Positions 35,271-43,212 of a stretch of DNA of 64,000 bases are shown piece by piece. Under the pieces are notes generated by a model. The model was not told the origin of the DNA and ran no database searches. It saw only the letters and a list, made by a program, of their open reading frames with translations. Position 1 is the first letter of the stretch. Every line of letters begins with the position of its first letter. A program made the position numbers and the translations under genes. This DNA comes from Thermatribacter velox (GTDB lineage Bacteria > Atribacterota > Atribacteria > Atribacterales > Thermatribacteraceae): positions 1,004,001-1,068,000 of the forward strand of contig NZ_CP121689.1 of assembly GCF_038396615.1 (NCBI RefSeq), in the 5' to 3' direction.

Positions 35271-36507
35271 GGTAAATCAATCTGAAAGTGATGTTATAGC
35301 GAGTTCGCTTTCTGAAAGCTTACTCCACCAGGTAGGCTTTGAGGAAAAAGCAGACATATACATTATCAACACCTGCGCAGTAACCAGAGAAGCGGAAAGA
35401 AAATCCAGACAGTTCGTAAACAGAGCTTTACGCGCCAATCCCAACGCTCTGGTCCTGGTAACCGGTTGTTATTCCCGTAAAGTCCATCTTGAAGGTTGCA
35501 CTTTCTGCCGTAATGGAAAAGTGATCCTGTTGCCTTCGGTAGAAAAAGAAACAGAAGTCTTTGACTACCTAAAGACGAAACTCAATCTTGAAGTTAAAAG
35601 CAACAAAGTTCCAGGCACTAATCGTTCCCGGGTGTGGATAAAGGTAGAAGACGGTTGTGAACACTTTTGCTCTTACTGTATTGTGCCTCATCTGCGAGGA
35701 AAAGTAAAAAGTAGGGAAATTTGTGAAATCGTATCCGAAGTTAAAATCCTCGAACAGCGGGGAGCAAGAGAAATCGTGCTCAGCGGGATAAACCTGGGGT
35801 ACTACGGAAAAGAAAGGGGGGAGAACCTCCTAAAGCTTATCGAAGCTATACTTCAAAACACCCAGTCGGTCCGTATCAGACTTAGCTCGCTTGAGCCTTT
35901 CACGATAAATAAGGAGTTCTTAAAGAAATACTTCTCCCTTGAAGAAAGAGCATGTCCTCACCTTCATTTGCCACTGCAGAGTGGCAGTAACGAAATACTC
36001 AAAAAAATGAAACGTGGTTACAGTAAAGAATTCTTTGAGGAGCTGGTATACAGTGCCAGGGCCCTCAACCCGCTGGTAGGAATAACCACTGATGTTATAG
36101 TTGGTTTCCCGGGAGAAACCGAAGAACAATTTATGGAAACCCTCAGCTTTTGTGAAAAGGTGTCCTTTTCAAGAATGCACATTTTCCCCTTTTCCCCCCG
36201 CCCTCACACCGAAGCCATGAAACTTGAGGAACAACAGGGAATACCTGCCAAAATAAAGCGCGAGAGAGAAAAGGCCTTGCGTGCCATAGCCGAACGTTCA
36301 AGAGAAAAGTTCTATCAATCCCTGGTGGGCCAGACAGTGGATGTGCTGATAGAAAACCGAAACCAGAAAACAGGCAAGGGGTATTCAGAAAACTACGTAC
36401 CGGTGCAGTGTGAAAATATTCGGGAAGAGCAGGTTGGAAAAATCGTTAAGGTAAAACTCGTTAAGTCGCAGGGAGAGTGGATGAAAGGGACACCTCTTCA
36501 ATCCTGA
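35239..36507 (+). CDS. mtaB: tRNA (t6A37) methylthiotransferase MtaB
   Basis: About 422 residues from ATG 35239 (TTG 35221 is an alternative). The N-terminal UPF0004 domain has TLGCKVNQSESD, NTCAVTREAERKSRQ and VTGCYSRK, three cysteines for the auxiliary [4Fe-4S] cluster. The radical SAM motif is CEHFCSYCIVP. The C-terminal TRAM-like domain follows GKGYSENYVPVQCE. It adds the methylthio group to t6A37 of tRNAs. It overlaps the rsmE end by 32 bases. LNQKT-type spacing is normal. Confidence 0.93.
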   Translation: MKFAIKTLGCKVNQSESDVIASSLSESLLHQVGFEEKADIYIINTCAVTREAERKSRQFVNRALRANPNALVLVTGCYSRKVHLEGCTFCRNGKVILLPSVEKETEVFDYLKTKLNLEVKSNKVPGTNRSRVWIKVEDGCEHFCSYCIVPHLRGKVKSREICEIVSEVKILEQRGAREIVLSGINLGYYGKERGENLLKLIEAILQNTQSVRIRLSSLEPFTINKEFLKKYFSLEERACPHLHLPLQSGSNEILKKMKRGYSKEFFEELVYSARALNPLVGITTDVIVGFPGETEEQFMETLSFCEKVSFSRMHIFPFSPRPHTEAMKLEEQQGIPAKIKREREKALRAIAERSREKFYQSLVGQTVDVLIENRNQKTGKGYSENYVPVQCENIREEQVGKIVKVKLVKSQGEWMKGTPLQS

Positions 36508-36557
36508 AACTTTATTTGGAACGTTCTCGTATAGAATACAAAAAAGGAGAAAAAACC

Positions 36558-37076
36558 ATGAAATTTAAAAAGTTTGTCACCAGAAAGTTTGTCAAAATCG
36601 CAGGCTTATTCCTGATACTGATCCTTTTTTCCGGATGTTTGCCAATCCAGCCACCAAACAACCAGGCAAAGCTGGCAGAGGACTTTACACTTCCTGCACT
36701 TGAGGGAGGATACTTCACTTTGAGCGAGCACTTTGGCCAGCCAATTTTGCTTTACTTTTTTTCAACCACCTGCCACTACTGTCAGGAAGAAACACCAAAC
36801 CTGGTAAAAATGTACAATACCTACCAGAGCGCGGGGCTGCTTGTAGTCGGAGTTGCAGTTAATGTTAATTCCCTTCAGGAACTGAGAAATTTTGTCGAAA
36901 ACTATGGTATAACCTACCCCATCCTTATTGATGAAGACGAAGAAGTAAGCGAAAGCTATGATGTTTACTATATTCCTCACAACTTCTTCATAAACAGAGA
37001 CGGCGAAATAGTTGATGACAAAGTAGGCCTTATGAGCGAAGCAGAACTGGAAGAACAAATACTGGATATCCTCTAA
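36558..37076 (+). CDS. TlpA/ResA-like thioredoxin-fold lipoprotein
   Basis: 172 residues from ATG 36558 (AAGGAG upstream). Lipoprotein signal ending LFSGC. Thioredoxin-like domain with FTLPALEGGYFTLSEH and active-site CHYC (FFSTTCHYCQEETPNL). The cis-Pro region reads YDVYYIPHNFFINRDG. An extracytoplasmic thiol-disulfide oxidoreductase; partner unknown. It lies eight bases before the O-antigen-ligase-like gene. Confidence 0.85.
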   Translation: MKFKKFVTRKFVKIAGLFLILILFSGCLPIQPPNNQAKLAEDFTLPALEGGYFTLSEHFGQPILLYFFSTTCHYCQEETPNLVKMYNTYQSAGLLVVGVAVNVNSLQELRNFVENYGITYPILIDEDEEVSESYDVYYIPHNFFINRDGEIVDDKVGLMSEAELEEQILDIL

Positions 37077-37083
37077 TTCCAGA

Positions 37084-39213
37084 ATGTCCAAAACCGCTTA
37101 CCCGAAAAGTGCCGATAGCCCGAGGAATATAGAACTCTGTGTAGCAGGTGCTTTGTTTTTCCTGGTCTTCCTGTCGCCCTATTACCGAGGGCTATATTTT
37201 GAATACGAAAAATACCCTTTCCTGGCAGCACTAAACGTTATCGTTCTTCTCTGGCTTCTGTGGCGCAGTTACAACAAAGAGTGGCTCCACTTTGGCGACA
37301 TTACAGAGTGGTTATACGCGGGCTTTGCGCTGCTTTACCTTCTTAACCTTCCCCTTGCAGCCGATAAAGGCCTGGCCTTTCAGGAATTTATAACTTATGC
37401 CACCTGCTTTTTTTTATTCCTTGCCATGAGGAAGCTTCGAATACCGTTATCTTTGAAAAAGCTCTTTTTATTCCTTTTTGGTCTAAACGGTTTGATCCTT
37501 GCCCTTCTGGGTTTTTCTTATCAAATGGGCTGGATAGACCCCCAGAGCATGTTTTTGAAAATGAGTTTTCGAGATCTCTTTCTTGGCGGACGCCTCAATG
37601 CTTCTTTTCAATACCCAAACACAGCCGGTGCCTACTTCGCTATGGGATATATCTCTGTTTTAGTTTTTATTCTTCTGGAAGAAAAACTTTCCTGGCGTAT
37701 TCCAGGTTTCCTGGTATCTTTTGTGCTCCTGGGAGCCTTTTTCTTCACCTATTCACGTGGCGGATACTTAACCTTTCCACTCAGTTTGGTTTTTTTGTTA
37801 TTCGTTTTACAACCCCCGGAAGCTGCTCGTCTGCTTACCTACAACCTGGGAAGTGCTGCTATCTTCTTGCCATTTCTCCCAAAAACTGAAACATTGCTTC
37901 TTCAAAAAAATCCTTTCTTTTTTGGCCACCTTATAACAGCCAGCATAGCCTTCGCCGTCTTTGGCGAGCTTGTAACTCAGCTCTTCCAAAAAAGAAGCGT
38001 CGCAATAAATCGGAAAAAACTTGCCATATTGATTTCCACAGCGGTAGTACTGTTCGTTCTCTTATTCGTAACAGCTACAAAGAGCGATTTTCTTCCTGCT
38101 CGCTTTGCGCAGCGCATTAAGGATATCAACCTGCAGACTCACAGTGTTGTGGAAAGGTTTCTTTTTTACCGAGACGCCTTAAAAATATTTTCACTCCGCC
38201 CCTTGAATGGATGGGGCGGTGGAGCCTGGAAAACCCTTTACTTCAAGTTCCAATCTGCTCCCTACTTTACGGAAAGCACCCACAATTTCTATGTTCAAAT
38301 CCTGGTAGAATCTGGGATACTGGGCATTCTGCTCTTTCTGAGCTTGTTCGTATTTATCTTTAAAAAAGCTCTGCAATCTGAATTTGGAAAGGAACAGATT
38401 TTACAAAAAGGCATTTTAGGTATCCTGCTCATGGGGCTTTTGCACAGTCTTATAGATGTCAACTTTTCTCTGGGAGCGTTTCAGCTCACCGTGTGGTCTT
38501 TCGCAGGCTTAGCAGTTCCTGAAAGGGGAATTGCAATAGAAAAAACCTCAAAAAGGAAGGAATATGCTCATCAATCCAAGATGCGTGTTATACTTACTAC
38601 ATTTTCCGTAATTGTTTCTGCGGTGCTTATGGTTTTGTGTCTTATAATGAGCCAGAGCACCAACTATGCAATCCAAGCCGAGTATTATCTGAATCAAGGA
38701 CACTGGAAAGAAGCTGCTTTACTGGCGGAAAAATCACTCCATTTCAACCCCTGGAACGCAGAAACCCATTTCATATACAGTAACGCACTGCGGTCTCGCT
38801 TTTTGGACGAAAAGCAACCTTTCCTGAGAGCAAAAAGCTTTGAAGAAGCCCAGAAAGCCTATCGCCTGGCCCCTCAAAATCACAAGTACATCCAGTATCT
38901 CGGTTTTCTATATGTTGAAATGGGTAAATTCGAGACAGGTATTTCGTATCTTGAAAGAGCCGTCCAGAACGCTCCTTTAGTCCCTGCCACCTATGAAGGC
39001 CTTATTTCGGCTTTGAAATCCATAGGTGATTTTTATTATGCAAGAGGTGAAAAAACGAAAACAATGGATTATTATAAAAGAGCAGAAGAGGTGCTTATCA
39101 AACTGTATCAGCTTAAAGAAAAGTATCCTCAGATAAAAATCAGTAATAATCTGGCAGAACTTGCCAGAGAATTGAAAAAATACGGTAAACAATCCGAGGA
39201 GGGGGGAATATAA
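37084..39213 (+). CDS. O-antigen ligase-like membrane protein with C-terminal TPR domain
   Basis: 709 residues. About a dozen membrane segments occupy residues 15-500, with the Wzy_C/O-antigen-ligase signature in GWGGGAWKTLYFKF and STHNFYVQILVESGILG, a large extracytoplasmic loop with a conserved His. A further membrane helix near 515 leads into tetratricopeptide repeats (WKEAALLAEKSLHFNPWNAE; YIQYLGFLYVEMGKFETGIS). Such proteins polymerise or ligate surface glycans or glycosylate proteins. It is sandwiched between two TlpA-like lipoprotein genes. Confidence 0.8.
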   Translation: MSKTAYPKSADSPRNIELCVAGALFFLVFLSPYYRGLYFEYEKYPFLAALNVIVLLWLLWRSYNKEWLHFGDITEWLYAGFALLYLLNLPLAADKGLAFQEFITYATCFFLFLAMRKLRIPLSLKKLFLFLFGLNGLILALLGFSYQMGWIDPQSMFLKMSFRDLFLGGRLNASFQYPNTAGAYFAMGYISVLVFILLEEKLSWRIPGFLVSFVLLGAFFFTYSRGGYLTFPLSLVFLLFVLQPPEAARLLTYNLGSAAIFLPFLPKTETLLLQKNPFFFGHLITASIAFAVFGELVTQLFQKRSVAINRKKLAILISTAVVLFVLLFVTATKSDFLPARFAQRIKDINLQTHSVVERFLFYRDALKIFSLRPLNGWGGGAWKTLYFKFQSAPYFTESTHNFYVQILVESGILGILLFLSLFVFIFKKALQSEFGKEQILQKGILGILLMGLLHSLIDVNFSLGAFQLTVWSFAGLAVPERGIAIEKTSKRKEYAHQSKMRVILTTFSVIVSAVLMVLCLIMSQSTNYAIQAEYYLNQGHWKEAALLAEKSLHFNPWNAETHFIYSNALRSRFLDEKQPFLRAKSFEEAQKAYRLAPQNHKYIQYLGFLYVEMGKFETGISYLERAVQNAPLVPATYEGLISALKSIGDFYYARGEKTKTMDYYKRAEEVLIKLYQLKEKYPQIKISNNLAELARELKKYGKQSEEGGI

Positions 39214-39235
39214 AAAACGAAAGAGGTGATTTGGA

Positions 39236-39841
39236 GTGAACTGGAAAAAACAACAAACCCTGGTTCTGGTAATGCTGGTCTGTGTGTCTACTGTTTTTTT
39301 GGTGGCAGGATGTTCCTCACTTTATTTTAGCTGGTCACCAGAAGAGAGCGCTCCCCCCTCCTCAGGACAGAACCCGGAAGAAACCATTGACAGAGGCATC
39401 AATTTCACCCTTCCTGACCTGGATGGAAACTCGGTCTCATTGAGAGACTTTCGAGGGCAACCGGTTCTGGTAGTATTTTTTAAAACTACTTGTCCCCACT
39501 GCGTCAATGAAGCTCCCACTCTGGAAAGAGTGTACCAAAAGTTCAGGTATTCTCAAAATTTGGTCATTCTCGCCATAGCAGTTAACGAAGAAGGCACCTC
39601 AGGCATGCTTATTGCTTCCCAAGAACAGTATGCTGCAATGGTTCGCAGTCAGTTTGTCAACAGGTATGGATGGTCTTTCCCGGTTCTGATTGACAACTAT
39701 GGAAAAGTACAGCGCCAGTTTGCTGGAACAGGAGTCCCCCGCTATCTTTTCATAGATGAAAACGGGGAAATTCGGGGAAGAGCCCTGGGAGAGCTAACTC
39801 AATCGCAACTGGAAAGCTTGCTCTGGCAGTATATCTTCTAA
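39236..39841 (+). CDS. TlpA/ResA-like thioredoxin-fold lipoprotein (second copy)
   Basis: 201 residues. GTG start with AGAGGTGAT upstream. Lipobox VAGC near residue 26. Thioredoxin-like core INFTLPDLDGNSVSLRDFRG and active-site CPHC (FFKTTCPHCVNE), cis-Pro in GTGVPRYLFIDENG. It is similar in design to the gene at 36558-37076 but clearly diverged. Followed by a 15-bp hairpin. Confidence 0.87.
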   Translation: MNWKKQQTLVLVMLVCVSTVFLVAGCSSLYFSWSPEESAPPSSGQNPEETIDRGINFTLPDLDGNSVSLRDFRGQPVLVVFFKTTCPHCVNEAPTLERVYQKFRYSQNLVILAIAVNEEGTSGMLIASQEQYAAMVRSQFVNRYGWSFPVLIDNYGKVQRQFAGTGVPRYLFIDENGEIRGRALGELTQSQLESLLWQYIF

Positions 39842-39849
39842 AGCTTGAA

Positions 39850-39887
39850 ATTGTTCCAGCCAGAGAACACTTTCTGGCTGGAACAAT
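39850..39887 (+). terminator. Terminator between convergent operons
   Basis: 15-bp perfect inverted repeat (ATTGTTCCAGCCAGA and complement) with an 8-base loop, located between the TlpA-like gene and the minus-strand araM-type gene; may serve both. Confidence 0.7.
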
Positions 39888-39918
39888 CCTTACTTCCTTG
39901 GTTAACTAATCCCAGTAG

Positions 39919-41256
39919 TTACCTAAGCGCCCAATCAAGATATTCCTCAAGAACACCAAACCAATCTAAAAGGTCGAGTAGGGTAATTCGCTTCCTCAAA
40001 AAACGAGCATAACGAAACGCATCACGAACCATGCTTTCCCCAAAACCTAGTTCCTGCAATGAAGAAGGAATTCCAGCTCTTTTAAGCGTCTCTTCAACGT
40101 GGGAAACCACAAGCAATTTTTCTTCCACTTTTTTCCTCACGAAAACAGGATTTGCAAAAAAATCACCGAAAGCAAGAGGAGGAGAGAGCTTCTCTGCAGC
40201 TTCCTTCTCTACAAAAAGAAAAAGAGGCCCAAAGTGTAGCTTTAGCTCATCAAGCAAAACTTCCGGTTTTTTCTTACTGACAAAGGAAGAAAAAAGGTGT
40301 ACCTCGTCCAGAAAACGAACATATAATTTCTGTGCCACAACCGTAGCCGCTCCTACCCTTAACCCGTGTAAAGAAGGGTTCAGGTGTCGATGCAGTGCGA
40401 AAATTTCAAGATAATGAGCAACCAGATGCTCCAGACCTGAAGCAGGGCGAGAGTCTCCAACCAGTGTCATGCTCAAGCCCGAATTGAAAAGAGCCACTGA
40501 AAGGCTGGACACAAACTCTGGAGACCTTTCCTTAAGCAGGGCTGCTTCCCTGCTAAGGTATTCCAACCCCTCTTTGACCAGCTCAAAACTGTACTCACAT
40601 AGATATTCATTGAGAAGATAATGCCTGAGCACCCAGTCAGCGTTAGCAGTGGTTTTACCCATCAAATCAGAAAAACCTGCCTGAATAAGTTCAAGCGGCG
40701 CTTGTGAAAGAATATCAAGATCCATAACGATTACTCGGGGCGGACGAGCTTCAAAGGTAACCTTGTAACCACCAACCAGCATAGGTGCCCCCGGGGAGGA
40801 ATAACCGTCCATAGAAGGAGCAGTAGCAATAACAATATATGGTTTTTGCACTCGATGTGCTATAAATTTACATAAATCATTAATCACTCCTGAACCAAGG
40901 GCAACTATGAAATCAGGGTTTTCCTGAAGATGAACCCCTATCTGGCTCCTTGCATCTTCATCCGGCTCTAAGTAAAAAAAGCCTGAAGGTTGCTCCAGCA
41001 CACAGATCTCAACACCCACCCCAGACTTCTCCAGCAAGGTCACAACTTGTTCTCCAAACAAAGGAAATATATTTTCATCAGAAACAAGAAGTGCCTTTTT
41101 CCCAAGATTGAGCTCTGAGAGAACTTGGGGCAAATCGAAAAGCACCCCCATACCGAGCAAAACCCTTTGCTCCGGGACCAAATGCCTACGACCACAGATG
41201 CACTGAAAATCTCGAACACCATTTTTAACAATGGAAGGTATATCAAGCATTGGCAC
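39919..41256 (-). CDS. sn-Glycerol-1-phosphate dehydrogenase (AraM/EgsA family)
   Basis: 445 residues. NAD-binding GSGVINDLCKFIAHR near residue 125 and TAPSMDGYSSPGAPMLVGG near 150 are diagnostic of glycerol-1-phosphate dehydrogenases; metal ligands are expected at the Asp in GFSDLMGKTTANADW, the His in GLEHLVAHYLE and the later His. It interconverts DHAP and glycerol-1-phosphate. The GTG at 41256 has GGAGG six bases upstream. It overlaps the end of a HAD phosphatase gene by 14 bases; the two may work in sequence. Last gene of the minus-strand operon. Confidence 0.88.
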   Translation of the reverse strand: MPMLDIPSIVKNGVRDFQCICGRRHLVPEQRVLLGMGVLFDLPQVLSELNLGKKALLVSDENIFPLFGEQVVTLLEKSGVGVEICVLEQPSGFFYLEPDEDARSQIGVHLQENPDFIVALGSGVINDLCKFIAHRVQKPYIVIATAPSMDGYSSPGAPMLVGGYKVTFEARPPRVIVMDLDILSQAPLELIQAGFSDLMGKTTANADWVLRHYLLNEYLCEYSFELVKEGLEYLSREAALLKERSPEFVSSLSVALFNSGLSMTLVGDSRPASGLEHLVAHYLEIFALHRHLNPSLHGLRVGAATVVAQKLYVRFLDEVHLFSSFVSKKKPEVLLDELKLHFGPLFLFVEKEAAEKLSPPLAFGDFFANPVFVRKKVEEKLLVVSHVEETLKRAGIPSSLQELGFGESMVRDAFRYARFLRKRITLLDLLDWFGVLEEYLDWALR

Positions 41257-42058
41257 ACTCGTCCTCCGTTAAAGTCTTTTTCATGTTTTCGAGTAACTCC
41301 TGCAAAGAGGAAAACACAAAATCTGGCTTCCATGGGGAATCTTTCAGGTCTGAAAGGCAAGTTTCACCCGTCAAAACCAGGATAGAAATTATTCCCGCTT
41401 CTTTGGCCATTCTCATATCGGTGTAAAGACGATCTCCAACCATAGCCAGTTCATGCCTGGAAAGGCCCACCCTTTCCAGGACATAAAAAACAGTTTCGGG
41501 ATAAGGCTTGCCAAATACCCGAGCCTGGACACCTGTAGCAGCTTCTATTGCCTTCATTATAGACCCAGCATCAATGATGGGGCCTTGAGGGGTAGGACAG
41601 TTTAGGTCTGGATGGGTAACCAGAAAAGGGACTCCGCTCCTCACAAAGGAAGCAGCTCTTCGCAGCTTATCGTAAGTCAAAGTTTTATCAAACCCCAAAA
41701 CCACGTAATCTGGATTCTCTTCCACCAGAAGAAGGCCTTCGCGCATAAAGTCTATGGCCAGCTCCTGGGTACCGAGGAGAAAAACTCGCGCCCGGGGAGA
41801 AAGCTTACGGATGTAATAAGCGCAAACCTGTCCTGAAGTAATAATATTACGAGAAGAAACATTTTTCAAACCAAGTCTGGCAAGTTTCTTTAGATAAAAG
41901 TTTACGTTATGCGAAGAGTTGTTGGTTAAAAAATAAAACTTCTTCCCATTTTTCATCAGAAAATCAATAAACTCCAGAGCCCCGGGAAGCAACCTGTCCC
42001 CAAGATAAAAGGTGCCGTCCATATCCAGAAGAAACGCTTGCACTGTAGCAAGTTCCAT
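41243..42058 (-). CDS. NagD-type HAD-superfamily IIA phosphatase
   Basis: 271 residues from ATG 42058, chosen for GAGGTGG upstream. HAD motif I FLLDMDGTFYLGD (nucleophile Asp), motif II FLTNNSSHN, Lys region VFGKPYPETVFYVLERVG, and motif IV MVGDRLYTDMRMAKEAG. The C2-type cap is present. Relatives dephosphorylate sugar phosphates, glycerol phosphate or phosphoglycolate. Its overlap with a glycerol-1-phosphate dehydrogenase suggests glycerol-1-phosphate as a possible substrate (inference). Confidence 0.87.
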   Translation of the reverse strand: MELATVQAFLLDMDGTFYLGDRLLPGALEFIDFLMKNGKKFYFLTNNSSHNVNFYLKKLARLGLKNVSSRNIITSGQVCAYYIRKLSPRARVFLLGTQELAIDFMREGLLLVEENPDYVVLGFDKTLTYDKLRRAASFVRSGVPFLVTHPDLNCPTPQGPIIDAGSIMKAIEAATGVQARVFGKPYPETVFYVLERVGLSRHELAMVGDRLYTDMRMAKEAGIISILVLTGETCLSDLKDSPWKPDFVFSSLQELLENMKKTLTEDECANA

Positions 42059-42068
42059 AAAAACCACC

Positions 42069-43199
42069 TCAAGGCAAAAATTGAAGGTAATTGGTTGCCA
42101 AATCCTCTTCAAAAACAATTTCGATATCCTGAAAGGCAAAGCCATATTTTTGTTCACTCCAGCTTTGCTCCTTGCCACCTTGTAAGGCTTCTTGCAAAAG
42201 CTGTGTGTTTTGGTGTACAAAACGATAGGTCAGGGCTCTAATCTCTTCGGGAGTCCTGATGCTACCCTGAGTAAGGAATACCTCAACCGAATAATCCCAC
42301 AAATCCTGAAGGAAACTTCCTGGGTGTTGGTCAACATAGTTGTCAAAAAACTGTTTAATTTCGTTACGAAGAACTTCTGCTTTTTCAGCATCCCTATTTT
42401 CTGCCTGCAGGAGCTCCACAATCTTTTCAAAAACTTCCCGTTCCGTTTGCAAAACGTTGGCCAGAGCATCTGGTTCAAGTCTGTACCAGGGATAGCGCTC
42501 CAGCGTTTTCCATATCTCTATTCTTACCTCTGAATCACTCTTTCCTTCTCTTGCAACAGTTCTGGAAAGAAAATAGAGCTTGTTTTCAATGCTTCCCCCA
42601 ATCTGGCTTAAAAGTTCAAAAAGTTCGCTATAAAAGCGAGCACGACACATTTCCTTTGCCAAATCAATCCTGCTTTCGGGTACTACCACACTGCCACTTT
42701 TCATAAACTGGAATTCCGCTTCCTCACCTATAAGATCCAGCCGGTAGCGAACCAAAAGGGGGTCAACCCTTTTTGCAAATTTTTCACGATCTACAATGGA
42801 GATGGTAGTCTTAATATCTGCCACATAAACCAGGTTCTGGTCGTTGGGATTTCCAGAAATCTGATCTTTAGTCCAAAGCGGAACTTTAACTTCCATGGGA
42901 ATGCCCGAGTCAAGTGGGAAGACGTCTTCAACCACCCCAAACGGTGGTGGCTGAACAAGAAAACTTGCCGCCCGCGGAGTACTGTTTTCCACTACCCTGA
43001 CCCGATAGGGGAGAGCAGAAGGCCCAAAAAGAGGACTTTCCCTAACCCAAACTTCACGTACGATAGCAAAGCTTTGAGGGGGGAGAGAGTGGCGCGAAAG
43101 AAAGAAAAAAGAAAGGAAACCGAATATTACGGTTACTACCAGCAATCCCACCAGCCAGTTACCTGCAATTCTGAAAACCGCTTTTAAAAACCTAAGCAT
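42069..43199 (-). CDS. Single-span membrane protein, SPFH/HflC-like (divergent)
   Basis: 376 residues. One membrane helix near the start (WLVGLLVVTVIFGFLSFFFL). After it a beta-rich region contains KVPLWTKDQ and YVADIKTTISIVDREKFAKR, which matches the order seen in HflC-like SPFH proteins (a TKD motif, then strands with an I-x-D/E pattern). A helical insert follows, and it ends YGFAFQDIEIVFEEDLATNY, like the last SPFH strand. I find no catalytic motif. The SPFH assignment is inference. Directly follows the larger SPFH-like gene, as hflC follows hflK. Confidence 0.45.
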   Translation of the reverse strand: MLRFLKAVFRIAGNWLVGLLVVTVIFGFLSFFFLSRHSLPPQSFAIVREVWVRESPLFGPSALPYRVRVVENSTPRAASFLVQPPPFGVVEDVFPLDSGIPMEVKVPLWTKDQISGNPNDQNLVYVADIKTTISIVDREKFAKRVDPLLVRYRLDLIGEEAEFQFMKSGSVVVPESRIDLAKEMCRARFYSELFELLSQIGGSIENKLYFLSRTVAREGKSDSEVRIEIWKTLERYPWYRLEPDALANVLQTEREVFEKIVELLQAENRDAEKAEVLRNEIKQFFDNYVDQHPGSFLQDLWDYSVEVFLTQGSIRTPEEIRALTYRFVHQNTQLLQEALQGGKEQSWSEQKYGFAFQDIEIVFEEDLATNYLQFLP

Positions 43200-43212
43200 C
43201 GACCAATCCCTC

